Origin: Lysinibacillus sp. OF-1
GTDB taxonomy: Bacteria > Bacillota > Bacilli > Bacillales_A > Planococcaceae
Length of the DNA: 64,000 bases
Direction: 5' to 3'
Assembly: GCF_028356935.1 (NCBI RefSeq)
Contig: NZ_CP102798.1
Span: 1,798,001-1,862,000, forward strand
Shown here piece after piece: positions 9,348-18,852 of this stretch; within the stretch, counting starts at the first letter, position 1, and every line of letters starts with the position of its first letter. The position numbers and the translations under genes are program-made. The notes under the pieces were generated by a model. That model was given only the letters and a program-made list of their open reading frames with translations. It did not search any database and was not told the DNA's origin.

Positions 9348-10284
9348 AGAAGTGCTAGTAGAAGTGCAAAATGTATCCGTCGTATTTGGTAAAGGGAAAC
9401 ATAAATTTACAGCGATTGATGATGTCAGCTTTCATATTTTTAAAGGTGAAACATTTGGCATTGTAGGTGAATCAGGATCTGGGAAAACAACGATTGGTCG
9501 GGCTATTATGCGCATTAATGAGGTGACAGAAGGACAAATTTTGTATCATGGCAAAAGTATACAGGGCAAAATTTCGAAAGAGTGGGATAGAGAAATTACG
9601 CAGAAAATCCAAATGATTTTTCAGGACCCGATGGCCTCCCTCAATGAGCGAGCAAAAGTAGATTATATTATTTCCGAAGGATTATACTCTTCAAAGAAAT
9701 ATAAGGATGAGGCTGACCGTCAGCAAAAGGTTCGCAATGCTTTATTAAATGTAGGCTTGCTGCCAGAGTTCTCTAGCCGCTTTCCTCATGAGTTTTCAGG
9801 AGGACAACGGCAGCGTATTGGCATTGCTCGTGCTTTAGTGATGGACCCCGAGTTTATTATTGCAGATGAGCCTATCTCTGCCCTAGATGTGTCCATCCGA
9901 GCACAAGTATTGAATTTATTAGCTAGTCTGCAACAGCGTAATCATTTAACGTATTTATTTATTGCCCATGATTTATCAATTGTCCGTTTTATTACCGATC
10001 GGACAGCGGTCATTTATAAAGGGAAAATGGTTGAGCTGGCAGACACAGAAAAGCTATTTACTCATCCGCTGCATCCTTATACAAAGGCACTGTTATCTGC
10101 AGTACCAGAGCCGAATCCCTATAAGGAACGAGGGAAAATCGTTGAAGTGTATGATCCGTCACAGCATCGTTATGAGGAAAATCCTCCTTCATTTGTTGAA
10201 GTAGAGAAAGGTCATTTTATTTTGGCCAATGAAGAGGAACTAACGCATTATCGTACTTCACTGAAAATGGAGGGAAAAACATGA
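9331..10284 (+). CDS. Peptide ABC transporter ATPase, DppF/OppF/YkfD type
   Basis: A 317-residue second ATPase with GESGSGKT (Walker A), FSGGQRQR (signature), FIIADEPI (Walker B) and FIAHDLS (switch His), plus the C-terminal [16 protein letters not shown] of OppF proteins. The start may be ATG 9331 or ATG 9337; GGGAGG spacing slightly favours the latter. The gene overlaps the LD-carboxypeptidase start by ATGA. In B. subtilis the matching position is held by YkfD, next to the murein-peptide enzymes YkfA-C, and this layout is the same. Confidence 0.9.
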   Translation: MLMTDKEVLVEVQNVSVVFGKGKHKFTAIDDVSFHIFKGETFGIVGESGSGKTTIGRAIMRINEVTEGQILYHGKSIQGKISKEWDREITQKIQMIFQDPMASLNERAKVDYIISEGLYSSKKYKDEADRQQKVRNALLNVGLLPEFSSRFPHEFSGGQRQRIGIARALVMDPEFIIADEPISALDVSIRAQVLNLLASLQQRNHLTYLFIAHDLSIVRFITDRTAVIYKGKMVELADTEKLFTHPLHPYTKALLSAVPEPNPYKERGKIVEVYDPSQHRYEENPPSFVEVEKGHFILANEEELTHYRTSLKMEGKT

Positions 10285-11213
10285 TTCGTCCAAAGGCATT
10301 GAAAAAAGGTGACACTATTGGTCTTATTAGTGCTTCTGGGGCAACACCACCAGAAAAGCTGCAGCCTGCTATTGCGAGTATTGAGAAGCTAGGGCTCAAG
10401 GTGGTCGTTGGGGAGACCTGTCACGCAAGGCATGGTTATTTAGCAGGTGCTGATGATGTGCGGGCGGCAGATGTCCATCGCATGTTTGGTGATCCGACCA
10501 TTGACGGCATTTTTTGTATACGTGGAGGCTATGGGGCGACGAAGATTTTAGCACAATTAGATTTTGAGCTGATTCGAGCAAATCCTAAAGTATTTGCAGG
10601 CTATAGTGATGTGACTGCCTTACATATAGCCTTTCAACAGCTATGTGGCTTTGTTACGTATCATACCCCGATGCCATCCACAGAATTTATTAGACAGGAA
10701 ATGGACGACTACACATGGCAATCCTTCAGGCAGCAGATTATGGACAATGACAAAACGTCGTTCTACTTAGAAAATCCCTCTAACCAGCCCATGTCAACAC
10801 TTGTCAGCGGGAATGCTACAGGTCAGCTAATTGGTGGTAATTTAACATTGATTACAGCGTCACTTGGCACACCCTATGAAATTGATACAAGAGGTAAAAT
10901 TCTGTTTTTAGAAGATGTCGATGAAACGCAACAACGGGTCGATCGTATGTTTACACAATTAAAACTGGCGGGGAAGTTGGATGACGCGGCAGGTATTTTG
11001 TTAGGAGCATGGACTAATTGTGGGCCTGAAAATCTGCAAAGGCCAGAGCATAGCTTATCACTACACATGATTTTCCAAGAAATACTAGTGCCTCTAGGTA
11101 AGCCAATTATAGCCGAAATGGCATGTGGTCATTGCTTACCAACGATGTCGCTGCCTTTAGGAAGAACGATCTCAATGGATGCGGACAACCAGCGAATCCA
11201 TGTGATTGAGTAG
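10281..11213 (+). CDS. LD-carboxypeptidase (peptidase S66, LdcA/YkfA-like)
   Basis: A 310-residue cytosolic serine peptidase. The nucleophile is the Ser in GYSDVTALH (about residue 109), the Glu is in the LFLEDVDE segment and the His is in ACGHCLP, giving the Ser-Glu-His set of S66 enzymes. Family members remove the terminal D-Ala from murein tetrapeptides, which would feed the neighbouring L,D- and D-stereospecific peptidases; a microcin-C-type immunity role (MccF) is the main alternative. Coupled to the ATPase gene through an ATGA overlap. Confidence 0.9.
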   Translation: MIRPKALKKGDTIGLISASGATPPEKLQPAIASIEKLGLKVVVGETCHARHGYLAGADDVRAADVHRMFGDPTIDGIFCIRGGYGATKILAQLDFELIRANPKVFAGYSDVTALHIAFQQLCGFVTYHTPMPSTEFIRQEMDDYTWQSFRQQIMDNDKTSFYLENPSNQPMSTLVSGNATGQLIGGNLTLITASLGTPYEIDTRGKILFLEDVDETQQRVDRMFTQLKLAGKLDDAAGILLGAWTNCGPENLQRPEHSLSLHMIFQEILVPLGKPIIAEMACGHCLPTMSLPLGRTISMDADNQRIHVIE

Positions 11214-11220
11214 GTATTAT

Positions 11221-12006
11221 ATGGAGCAGATTATTGAAAAAATGGTTCAGGAATCCCCTTACAACGTACATCTATTTGTTCATAATCTCACAACCAATCA
11301 ATTGCTTACGAGTCATCAGCTAGAGACTGCATTTTCTAGTGCCAGTGTCATAAAAGTTCCAATTCTAATAGCCTTGCTCTCATATATAGAGCATAACAAA
11401 TTATCACTTGATACTACGCTGCCGATTTCACCAGACGATTGGGTGGGTTTTAGCGTGATAAGTGAGCAACGGCTTACCCAAAGCACTTTATATGACCTTC
11501 TTGTATGGATGATTATTACGAGTGATAATACAGCTACGAATGTCTTAATTGATGAAGTAGGGATGAGCTTTTTGAATGACTATTTTCGGCATATTGGGTT
11601 ACAGGACACGGTGTTACAGCGAAAAATGATGGATGTAGAACGGCTAGCTCAGGGCATAGACAATCGCACGTCAGCACGGGATATGGCGCATCTTTTTACG
11701 CGTATCTATCGGCAAGAGCTACTAACAGCCCCTTACAGTCAACTGGTCATTGATATCTTAAGCCGTCAGCGTGTGCACGACTCCTTAAAGCGTTATCTTG
11801 TGGAGGATGTGAAGCTGGCACATAAAACAGGCGGGCTTGATACGGTCGATCATGATGTCGGGATTGTTTATAGTAGCACAATCGATTATAGTATCGGTGT
11901 TTTTATGACAAACGTGATGGATAATGAGCAGGCTCGCCAACTAATCGGTCGTCTATCAAAGGTTGTTTATGCGCAGTTGGTGGAGGGAAAGGAGGGACAC
12001 AGTTGA
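11221..12006 (+). CDS. Serine hydrolase, class A beta-lactamase-like
   Basis: A 261-residue protein with all three penicillin-recognising motifs: SVIK (Ser about 42), SDN (TSDNTAT, about 101) and KTG (HKTGGLD, about 202). It has no signal peptide, so unlike true secreted beta-lactamases it should stay in the cytosol; together with the operon context this suggests a D-amino-peptide hydrolase rather than antibiotic resistance. ATG 11221 is preceded by GTAGGT; a TTG at 11206 would overlap the previous stop. It overlaps the next gene by four bases. Confidence 0.85.
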   Translation: MEQIIEKMVQESPYNVHLFVHNLTTNQLLTSHQLETAFSSASVIKVPILIALLSYIEHNKLSLDTTLPISPDDWVGFSVISEQRLTQSTLYDLLVWMIITSDNTATNVLIDEVGMSFLNDYFRHIGLQDTVLQRKMMDVERLAQGIDNRTSARDMAHLFTRIYRQELLTAPYSQLVIDILSRQRVHDSLKRYLVEDVKLAHKTGGLDTVDHDVGIVYSSTIDYSIGVFMTNVMDNEQARQLIGRLSKVVYAQLVEGKEGHS

Positions 12007-12833
12007 AGGCTATCGTGACAGCAATGGTTGCCAATTTACAGGCCAAGCCAGATGCAGCTTCTGAATTAGTCGATGAGGTACTTTATGGGATGACAGTAGA
12101 TATTGTCAAAGAGGTGAATGAAGCTTGGGTATATGTCCAAACAGCCTATCGCTATGAAGGCTATTGTCAGAAGACAGATTTACTGTTAGATGCAGCAATC
12201 GCCTCCACGTGGCAACGGGAAGCACAGCATGTCATTCGTCAAAGCTTTGCAGATGTTTTGCAGCAACCACGTATCCAAAGTACCAAACGACTCACGCTTG
12301 TAAAGGGCTCGTTCGTCAAAGTCATGTCTTTAAAGGATGTACCAGAAGAATGGTCGGCCATTCAACTCGTATCGGGACAAACAGGATATGTTCGGACAAA
12401 ATGGCTGCAGCCGAAAATTTCAGTTCAGGCATTATCGGAGGCACAGTTTCGAGAAAACGTTGTGGAAACGGCACTTAGCTATTTAACAGCACCCTATCGA
12501 TGGGGTGGTAAATCGCCTTTAGGGATTGATTGCTCTGGCTTATGTTCAATGGCCTATCTGTTCAATGGCGTTTATATTTTTCGAGATGCCAAAATAGTAG
12601 AGGGCTTTCCGATTGTCAAAATAGACCAAGACCAGATGCAAAAGGGTGATTTAATCTATTTCCCTGGTCATATTGCTTTATATATGGGCGATCAGCTTTA
12701 TATCCACTCATCACTAGGAGGCAATGAAGTGACCATTAATAGTCTAGATGAAAAACATCCGCTCTTTCGACAGGATTTAGCTACGACGATAGTAGCAGTA
12801 GGTACTTTTTTTCAGGAGAAGCCAAATATTTAG
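12003..12833 (+). CDS. NlpC/P60 endopeptidase with SH3 domains (YkfC-like)
   Basis: A 276-residue cysteine peptidase. Two bacterial-SH3-like domains occupy roughly residues 1-140, then an NlpC/P60 domain carries Cys177 (in GIDCSGLC) and His223 (in PGHIALYMG). B. subtilis YkfC has the same build and cuts the gamma-D-Glu to diamino acid bond in murein peptides that carry a free N-terminal L-Ala. No signal peptide is seen, consistent with a cytosolic recycling enzyme. The TTG start at 12003 sits behind GGAGGG at good distance. It is the last gene of the peptide operon; its stop lies inside the terminator stem. Confidence 0.9.
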   Translation: MKAIVTAMVANLQAKPDAASELVDEVLYGMTVDIVKEVNEAWVYVQTAYRYEGYCQKTDLLLDAAIASTWQREAQHVIRQSFADVLQQPRIQSTKRLTLVKGSFVKVMSLKDVPEEWSAIQLVSGQTGYVRTKWLQPKISVQALSEAQFRENVVETALSYLTAPYRWGGKSPLGIDCSGLCSMAYLFNGVYIFRDAKIVEGFPIVKIDQDQMQKGDLIYFPGHIALYMGDQLYIHSSLGGNEVTINSLDEKHPLFRQDLATTIVAVGTFFQEKPNI

Positions 12834-12853
12834 GCTTCTCTTTGAGTTTTTAT
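12816..12853 (+). terminator. Terminator at the end of the peptide operon
   Basis: GAGAAGCC pairs with GGCTTCTC around a loop that contains the stop codon of the NlpC/P60 gene; TTTGAGTTTTT follows. Confidence 0.75.
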
Positions 12854-12883
12854 AAGAGAAAAATCGATGGCATGTCTGTCCAA

Positions 12884-13321
12884 TCAACAATGAGATTTAA
12901 GTCGATCCAGTTTTTTTAAGGACATCCCAATTTTGGTGATAACTAATGTACTAACATTCACAAGCAGTAACGCTATTAGCTGCCACACACCGATAAAAAA
13001 AGTAATCATACATAAATCAAAGGCTGCTTCACCTGGGGGCATGTCTGGATAGGGCTCTAATTGCCAATAATGCAACACAAAATAACAGGCTAAAGCTGTT
13101 CCTTGACCGACATAGATAAAGATCCAATGGATAGAGGATGCTATTTTGAGTCGACAACACCAAAGCGCTAAATTTAGCAAAAGGATAAGTAGCGGAAACA
13201 GCAACAGTTGAAACATACTTTCAGCTATGGTCGTAATGAAAAATAGGTTATAGCTTAGCTGAATGACTGGCAAAAGGATTAAGTTGACGGTGATAACACT
13301 GAGCAGTTGTATGCGCGTCAT
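12884..13321 (-). CDS. Hypothetical four-helix membrane protein
   Basis: A 145-residue protein with four predicted membrane segments (near residues 5-30, 38-60, 65-85 and 100-130) and a basic C-terminus (SLKKLDRLKSHC). I do not recognise a family. The start ATG 13321 has only a weak ribosome binding site (GGGTAG). It converges on the NlpC/P60 gene and is separated from the glucosaminidase gene by a bidirectional terminator, so it is probably expressed alone. Confidence 0.6.
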   Translation of the reverse strand: MTRIQLLSVITVNLILLPVIQLSYNLFFITTIAESMFQLLLFPLLILLLNLALWCCRLKIASSIHWIFIYVGQGTALACYFVLHYWQLEPYPDMPPGEAAFDLCMITFFIGVWQLIALLLVNVSTLVITKIGMSLKKLDRLKSHC

Positions 13322-13393
13322 GATATGTCTACCCTTTCCGTATTTTTACATAAAGACGTTTTGACAAAAGAAAGGGTTTCGTCCACTATAAGA

Positions 13394-13436
13394 AACCCTC
13401 CATACGCTTGTTTGTTGGCTGAGTACGGAGGGTTTT
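13394..13436 (-). terminator. Bidirectional terminator after glucosaminidase gene
   Basis: AACCCTCCATAC pairs with GTACGGAGGGTT, with T runs on both sides. A second stem (GGGTTTC at 13374 with GAAACCC at 13392) overlaps it and could compete. Confidence 0.75.
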
Positions 13437-13439
13437 GGA

Positions 13440-14198
13440 TTAATAATGATAGATATTAAGTTGTTGGCCTGCTTCAAGGCGATCTGATCGCAGCTGATTC
13501 CATTGTTTAATTGATGTCACCTTTACATTATAGACCTCTGCAATCTTCATAAGTGAATCCCCATCAGCCACCGTAATCGTTTTCTTATCTTTCACAGGGG
13601 TGTCATATTGTTGTAGATCATATTTTGCAATTAGTGCATTTAATTTTTCACTGTATGATGAATCAGTAGCATAGGAGCCTGTTAAAAACGCCGTCGCATC
13701 TGTATAGACCTTTGTGTTGCTTTTGAAAACGCCCGCGTAAAAATCCTTGTTCCATGAAACGCCATTACGCATTAACTTTACATAATCTTGCATGGATGCC
13801 TCATAGGAAGGGTATTTGCGGAAGGCAGCCATGATTGTGGAAAGATTACCAGAACCATCATCCTCTGATGTTTCGAGTGTTACGGAATCATTTTGGTAGC
13901 TGCCTTTCATGCCAAATAAATTATAATTGGGTGCAGAACCTAGTCCACTTTGACCATGCTCACTTTCTAGAATCGCTTGGGCAATCATGACGGATGCGTA
14001 TAGGTCATTATCAGCACCAAGGTCCCGAGCAGTTTCGGCGATTTCACCAATAAACTCCTCCACACTTGGGCCATTATCAATGACGACAGGCTCTTCTCTG
14101 TCAGTCGTATTCAATAACTGTGTTACCATATAAAACGAAATACAAATAACAACAATGGTAATCATAAGTCCTTTAAAAAAGTTTAGCACGTATTTCAT
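13440..14198 (-). CDS. Membrane-anchored glucosaminidase (GH73) with LysM domain
   Basis: A 252-residue autolysin. One N-terminal membrane helix (residues 8-28, no clear cleavage site) anchors it, a glucosaminidase domain follows (about 45-185; motif QAILESEHGQSGLG with the catalytic Glu, then NYNLFGMKG), and a LysM peptidoglycan-binding domain ends the protein (about 205-252, TITVADGDSLMKIAEVYNV). It should cut the GlcNAc bond in wall glycan. The ATG at 14198 has no ribosome binding site of its own; a 9-codon leader frame with a good one ends on it (ATGA overlap), so expression probably depends on coupled re-initiation. Confidence 0.88.
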   Translation of the reverse strand: MKYVLNFFKGLMITIVVICISFYMVTQLLNTTDREEPVVIDNGPSVEEFIGEIAETARDLGADNDLYASVMIAQAILESEHGQSGLGSAPNYNLFGMKGSYQNDSVTLETSEDDGSGNLSTIMAAFRKYPSYEASMQDYVKLMRNGVSWNKDFYAGVFKSNTKVYTDATAFLTGSYATDSSYSEKLNALIAKYDLQQYDTPVKDKKTITVADGDSLMKIAEVYNVKVTSIKQWNQLRSDRLEAGQQLNIYHY

Positions 14199-14224
14199 TG
14201 TAGCTGGATGTTGGTCGTGACCAC
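14195..14224 (-). CDS. Nine-codon leader peptide coupled to glucosaminidase
   Basis: GTG at 14224 follows AAGGGAGGG closely and reads MVTTNIQLQ then TGA. The TGA shares bases with the ATG of the glucosaminidase gene. The strong ribosome binding site belongs to this frame, not to the downstream gene, which is the main evidence that it is translated. Confidence 0.45.
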   Translation of the reverse strand: MVTTNIQLQ

Positions 14225-14364
14225 ATCTCCCTCCCTTCTATTAAAAGTTTAGCTATCTCTCATTATTACAGAGAGTTTAAAAGAAATAAAGAGCAGTCTA
14301 AATAAATAGATTTCATCATTAATAGAACGCTACCAGTGCTAATTAGTTCCTCGTTATTGCTCAC

Positions 14365-15750
14365 TTATACTTTAAAATTTTGGGACATAAATTGTTTGAA
14401 TCTCTCAAAATATTGCTCGGAGGCTTCCCATTGTCTAGTGTTCAAATAAGATAGCTCTTGAAGACCATAATAATGAGGAGGCTGATAATAACGGGAAACA
14501 TAGGATTGATTTTCAAGTGTATAAAAATAATACGCTTCGTCAGGCGTCTGAATTTCAATGCGAGCATGTATCCTATCACCATCCTCATCCAGATAGGCTT
14601 GACGGAAACTATAGCATTTGGAACCATCCCAGAAACCATCATGGTCTTCTTCTAATTCTTGGATTGCTGACTGCTGGAAAATTTGTCGTACATATTGTAT
14701 CTCGATAGTATGCAAGTAAAGCTCTGCTACATTGATGCACGTTAAAAGCATGAGCCAGTGATCGTGAATATCCACTAAATGCGCCTGCGATGATTCTGTA
14801 ATATCCCACCATTCAGCTTCTTCCTCTAGTGTTTTTCTCAAGAGGGAGACGGATTGATCCTCATTAAGCCAAATAAAATAGTGATACTGAGAAGTCTTCA
14901 TATAAACACTATCATTGCGTTTGTCTCCATCAGCATTGGTATGTGCGCGCTGGATCATGAAATAAACATCCTGTTCCGTCAAATCAAAAGAAGGCTTGTC
15001 TGGTGTCATCAAAATACATGTAGTCAGTTTCAGTATGTTTTCCGCATTAATCGAATGGTGCGTGAAATAAACAGAAGATGCTATCGTCCTTTGAGGAACG
15101 CTTGTAAAATGAGTGAGTGCGGAACGTCCTTCTTTAAAAATTTGCACCAGTGAAGCGAATGAAAAGCCGACCTCATCCTCATCCTCATCTTCATCCTCGT
15201 CTAAAAATACTTCATCGATTAATATGTCCTGAATACGAATGGGGAGTTCTTGAAAAATACCGTCTCCGTGCCAAATATTTACGATACACTGAAGCGACCT
15301 CTGGCCATTTACATTGATGCGATACTCGTCATCCTGAACTAATGTTGCTGCTTGAAGATTGCCGTTAACAATAGCTTCTCCATGATTGTATGAGCCACAT
15401 AAAATATTCTCGACCGTCAGATTTCCATGTACATAGATTTCCTGACCACCGACCGCTATATTTTTAGCCATTAAATTGCCCATCACCATCAGCCCAATTG
15501 CACCATCTGTTTCTAAATTGTATAGGTTGTCAACGGTTAAATGGCCATTGATGAAAATAAGAATGGTCTTATCTTGCTGTGGAAAAGGCATACCCCAATC
15601 CAAATCAAGAGAGGGAAGTGTCAAATCGCCCTCATAGTACGCTACTAGATCATCCTCACTAAAATCCTTGTAAAACTTTGCCCACCAAGAGTCTGCTGGA
15701 AATCTTTCAGCTAGTTGGGAAATCGCCATGAATTGATAGACATTGTGCAT
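14365..15750 (-). CDS. Hypothetical 461-residue protein, bactofilin-like repeats
   Basis: I do not recognise a named family. The region from about 55 to 155 has short repeated turns ending in hydrophobic residues (NGHLTVDNLYN, MGNLMAKNIAV, HGNLTVENILC, NGNLQAATLV), which resemble the right-handed beta-helix turns of polymer-forming or pentapeptide-like proteins. Residues near 190-205 form a pure Asp/Glu tract encoded by a hexanucleotide repeat. No signal peptide or membrane segment. Start ATG 15750 follows AGAGAGG. The C-terminal half is rich in Trp, Tyr and acidic residues and ends FKQFMSQNFKV. Confidence 0.7.
   Translation of the reverse strand: MHNVYQFMAISQLAERFPADSWWAKFYKDFSEDDLVAYYEGDLTLPSLDLDWGMPFPQQDKTILIFINGHLTVDNLYNLETDGAIGLMVMGNLMAKNIAVGGQEIYVHGNLTVENILCGSYNHGEAIVNGNLQAATLVQDDEYRINVNGQRSLQCIVNIWHGDGIFQELPIRIQDILIDEVFLDEDEDEDEDEVGFSFASLVQIFKEGRSALTHFTSVPQRTIASSVYFTHHSINAENILKLTTCILMTPDKPSFDLTEQDVYFMIQRAHTNADGDKRNDSVYMKTSQYHYFIWLNEDQSVSLLRKTLEEEAEWWDITESSQAHLVDIHDHWLMLLTCINVAELYLHTIEIQYVRQIFQQSAIQELEEDHDGFWDGSKCYSFRQAYLDEDGDRIHARIEIQTPDEAYYFYTLENQSYVSRYYQPPHYYGLQELSYLNTRQWEASEQYFERFKQFMSQNFKV
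15171..15200. repeat. Hexanucleotide microsatellite coding Asp/Glu tract
   Basis: CCTCAT is repeated four to five times with minor change inside the 461-residue gene, encoding DEDEDEDEDE on the minus strand. Six-base units keep the frame, so copy changes would only lengthen or shorten the acidic tract. Confidence 0.75.
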
Positions 15751-15896
15751 ACGTCACGACCTCTCTATTGCTATTTTTTTTATCTTCTCACAGCGAGTAA
15801 TTGGCAGTCAATTTCATAGATTGGTAGAGACAAGCACAATTTAATAGAAAATGGTATTATGAACCTTTAAAATGATTAGTTGAAAGGAAGTTTTGA

Positions 15897-16955
15897 TTGA
15901 ATACGATTTTTAGTGTTACACAAAAACAACTATACGATTTTCTACTGAATGTAGCGACGATACGACCTGTCTTTATTTGGGGAGCGCCTGGCATAGGGAA
16001 ATCAGCGATTGTTGAAAATTTTGCTAGCGAATTAGGCTTGCCCTGTGTTTCGTTATTGGGCAGTCAGCTAGCACCCGAGGATATCATTGGCGTTCCGCAA
16101 ATTAAGGATGGCTACAGTGTTTTTTGTCCACCCAAAATGATTGCGCGAAATGAGCCTTATTGCCTTTTTTTAGATGAATTAAATGCTTGCTCACAGGAAG
16201 TACAAAAAGCTTTTTATAGTCTCATTCATGAACGCAGAATTGGAGAGTTTACGTTGCCAGAGGGCACGATTGTCATTGGCGCAGGCAATCGTGCTCAGGA
16301 TAATGCGATTGTTAAACCGATGTCCTCAGCATTAATCAATCGTATGGTCCATGTTCAGCTAAGGGCATCGCACAAAGATTGGCTTGAATGGGCCTATGCA
16401 CATGAAATACATCCCTATGTGATTGAGTATATTCAAATGCGTCCCGACCATTTATGGAGCGAACCGCCGAAAACAGAGGAACCATTCTCTACACCACGTT
16501 CATGGCATATGCTAAGTGATTGCTTGTATGCATACGGCAATAGCTTGCCAGAACAAACAATCGATCTATTAGCAAGCAGCTGCCTATCTGCACATATTGC
16601 CAGTCAATTTAAAGCCTTTATCAAACAAGTGCAAAGTAAATATGATCTAGCCAAAATTATCAATGGTGAATTGCGTTGGCCAGATCGACCGGAAGAAAGA
16701 GATTTGCTTTATTTCATGGCGCAATCCTTCCGTGCGCAGTTACTGAAGGAGCTTCCAAACGAGCATACGACATTGAAGGGGAATCAACGACAATTAGCCT
16801 TTCGTGCCAAAGATTTGATCAAGGACTTAGCGTCCATTAGCTTAGAAATTGCACAGATGGTTGTGTCAGAGCAAAAGGGTGAAGCTTTACCCGCTTGGTT
16901 TATGCTGGAGGTTATTCGGGATTTACCACGTTTAGTAGCCAAAAAGGACGGTTAA
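15897..16955 (+). CDS. MoxR-type AAA+ ATPase
   Basis: A 352-residue ATPase. Walker A is GAPGIGKSA (about residues 29-37), Walker B is LFLDELN, and sensor 1 is in VIGAGNRAQ. MoxR ATPases act as chaperones that insert cofactors or remodel complexes and are nearly always paired with a von Willebrand-type partner, which is the next gene three bases downstream. The start is TTG 15897 after GAAAGGAAG. The target of the pair is unknown. Confidence 0.85.
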   Translation: MNTIFSVTQKQLYDFLLNVATIRPVFIWGAPGIGKSAIVENFASELGLPCVSLLGSQLAPEDIIGVPQIKDGYSVFCPPKMIARNEPYCLFLDELNACSQEVQKAFYSLIHERRIGEFTLPEGTIVIGAGNRAQDNAIVKPMSSALINRMVHVQLRASHKDWLEWAYAHEIHPYVIEYIQMRPDHLWSEPPKTEEPFSTPRSWHMLSDCLYAYGNSLPEQTIDLLASSCLSAHIASQFKAFIKQVQSKYDLAKIINGELRWPDRPEERDLLYFMAQSFRAQLLKELPNEHTTLKGNQRQLAFRAKDLIKDLASISLEIAQMVVSEQKGEALPAWFMLEVIRDLPRLVAKKDG

Positions 16956-16958
16956 CAT

Positions 16959-18755
16959 ATGGCCAAAAAAAAGAAAGCATCACAGCAGGAGCAGAAAAAT
17001 GAGAAAGCGATCGCGCGTGGGCATGAGATTGTTTGTACACATCCCTTGTTCGAGGCGTTATGTCATGCTGTGTACATGCAATATGAAAGTATGCCACAAA
17101 AGGATTGGGCTTACGTCACAAGCGCGGGTGTCATCTGTGTTAATCAAGATAAAAAAGGACAGCCCAACGAATGGGCCTATGTCATAGCGCATTGTTTGCT
17201 ACACCTTGGCTTACATCATCATCAACCAAAAGAGCAGCAGGAACTGTGGAATATCGCCTGTGACTGCTATATTACAAAGTTTTTAGCAGAGCTAAAATTT
17301 GGTCAAGCACCTAAAGACATGAGTAATCCGCTTTTTGAAGCTTTTAGCTCAGAGGAAAAATTGTATGACAGATTTTTACGCGAAGGTGTGCCAGACGATT
17401 TGAAAGGCTATAGTACAATGCCAGGACAAGTGGATTTTATTATTTCACAAAATAAAACGAATGTTCTTTATAGAGGCGCTAGCAATTACGCTGCGTTATT
17501 TGCAGAAGGTTTATCGAAAGCAGTGCAAAGCGCCATTCTTGTAGCAGGTGGGGTAGAGACCACATTTGGAGGAACAACGAGGGTAACACAAGCACAACGC
17601 GCAAAGGCTTGGTTTATGAGCTCATATCCCTTATTTGGTGCTTTAGCTGCGGATTTTACGATAATTGAAGACCCACTTGTTTGTACAAGAATGGATATCT
17701 CTGTTGCCGCCATCGCAGTGGAAACGAAGGAGATTTATTTGAATACGGCTGTAGGGATGACCGATGAGGAAATGCGCTTTTTAATGGCACACGAACTGCT
17801 GCATGCGGGATTAAGCCATGCTACGCGCAGACAAGGACGTGATCCCTATCTATGGAATGTTGCTTGTGATTATGTCATCAATGGCTGGCTCATCGATATG
17901 AAAATTGGCGAGATGCCAGCATTTGGTGGGCTATATGATCCAGCCTTAAAAGGGCTCTCGGCAGAATCTATTTATGATCGCATTGTTACGGATATCAGGA
18001 TGTATCGCAAATTAAGAACCTTTCGAGGGCAAGGCACAGTAGATATGATTGAAACGAATCCACCAGACTTTTGGGAAGGTAAGGCAGGTGTGGATTTGGA
18101 TGCTTTTTATAGAAGAGCATTGAGTCAAGGATTAAGCTATCATATGGCACAGGAGAGAGGATACTTACCACAAGGACTCATTGAGGAAATTCGTAGTCTA
18201 GCACAGCCACCTATTGCTTGGGATGTGGCCTTAGCCAAATGGTTTGATCGCATGTTTCAGCCAATAGAAAAGGTCAGAACGTATGCACGACCAAGTAGAA
18301 GGCAAGCATCGACACCTGATATAGCTAGACCAAGATGGGTTCATCAAAGCGGAGAGGAAGATGGGCGTACTTTCGCAGTCCTTATTGATACCTCAGGCTC
18401 TATGGATCGTCTCTTACTAGGAAAAGCACTCGGCACAATCGCGAGCTATAGTATTGCCAGAGATGTTCCCCTTGTACGAGTGATATTTTGTGATGCCGTT
18501 GCCTATGATGCAGGCTATCTAGCACCTGAAGAGCTATTGTCTAAAGTGAAAGTAAGAGGCAGAGGAGGCACGGTGCTACAGCCTGGTGTCCGTTTACTAG
18601 AAGAAGCGCAGGATTTTCCAAAGGATGGTCCTATCCTTATTATTACGGATGGTCAATGTGATCGTTTAACCATAAAAAGAGAGCACGCCTTCGTATTGCC
18701 ACAAGGGGCCAAGCTACCGTTTGTGCCAAAAGGCGAAGTATTTAGAATGAAATAG
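16959..18755 (+). CDS. Putative metallopeptidase with VWA-like domain (DUF2201 type)
   Basis: A 598-residue partner of the MoxR ATPase. The N-terminal part contains two related zinc-peptidase-like segments: AHCLLHLGLHH followed by LWNIACDCYITKFL (near residue 72), and AHELLHAGLSH followed by LWNVACDYVINGWL (near 275). Only the second keeps the HExxH motif; the first has Cys in place of the catalytic Glu. The C-terminal 130 residues form a VWA-like fold with the metal site DTSGSMD. Start ATG 16959 follows a weak AAAGGACGG. Such MoxR/VWA pairs are known as chaperone modules; I cannot tell the client. Confidence 0.82.
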   Translation: MAKKKKASQQEQKNEKAIARGHEIVCTHPLFEALCHAVYMQYESMPQKDWAYVTSAGVICVNQDKKGQPNEWAYVIAHCLLHLGLHHHQPKEQQELWNIACDCYITKFLAELKFGQAPKDMSNPLFEAFSSEEKLYDRFLREGVPDDLKGYSTMPGQVDFIISQNKTNVLYRGASNYAALFAEGLSKAVQSAILVAGGVETTFGGTTRVTQAQRAKAWFMSSYPLFGALAADFTIIEDPLVCTRMDISVAAIAVETKEIYLNTAVGMTDEEMRFLMAHELLHAGLSHATRRQGRDPYLWNVACDYVINGWLIDMKIGEMPAFGGLYDPALKGLSAESIYDRIVTDIRMYRKLRTFRGQGTVDMIETNPPDFWEGKAGVDLDAFYRRALSQGLSYHMAQERGYLPQGLIEEIRSLAQPPIAWDVALAKWFDRMFQPIEKVRTYARPSRRQASTPDIARPRWVHQSGEEDGRTFAVLIDTSGSMDRLLLGKALGTIASYSIARDVPLVRVIFCDAVAYDAGYLAPEELLSKVKVRGRGGTVLQPGVRLLEEAQDFPKDGPILIITDGQCDRLTIKREHAFVLPQGAKLPFVPKGEVFRMK

Positions 18756-18852
18756 CCAAACCTACCTGCACATGTTTGAAAGAACTGTTGTTGGTGAAAT
18801 ATAGAAGTGAACTTATTCTCATTTCATTCGCAAATTTAAAAGGAGATGACAG

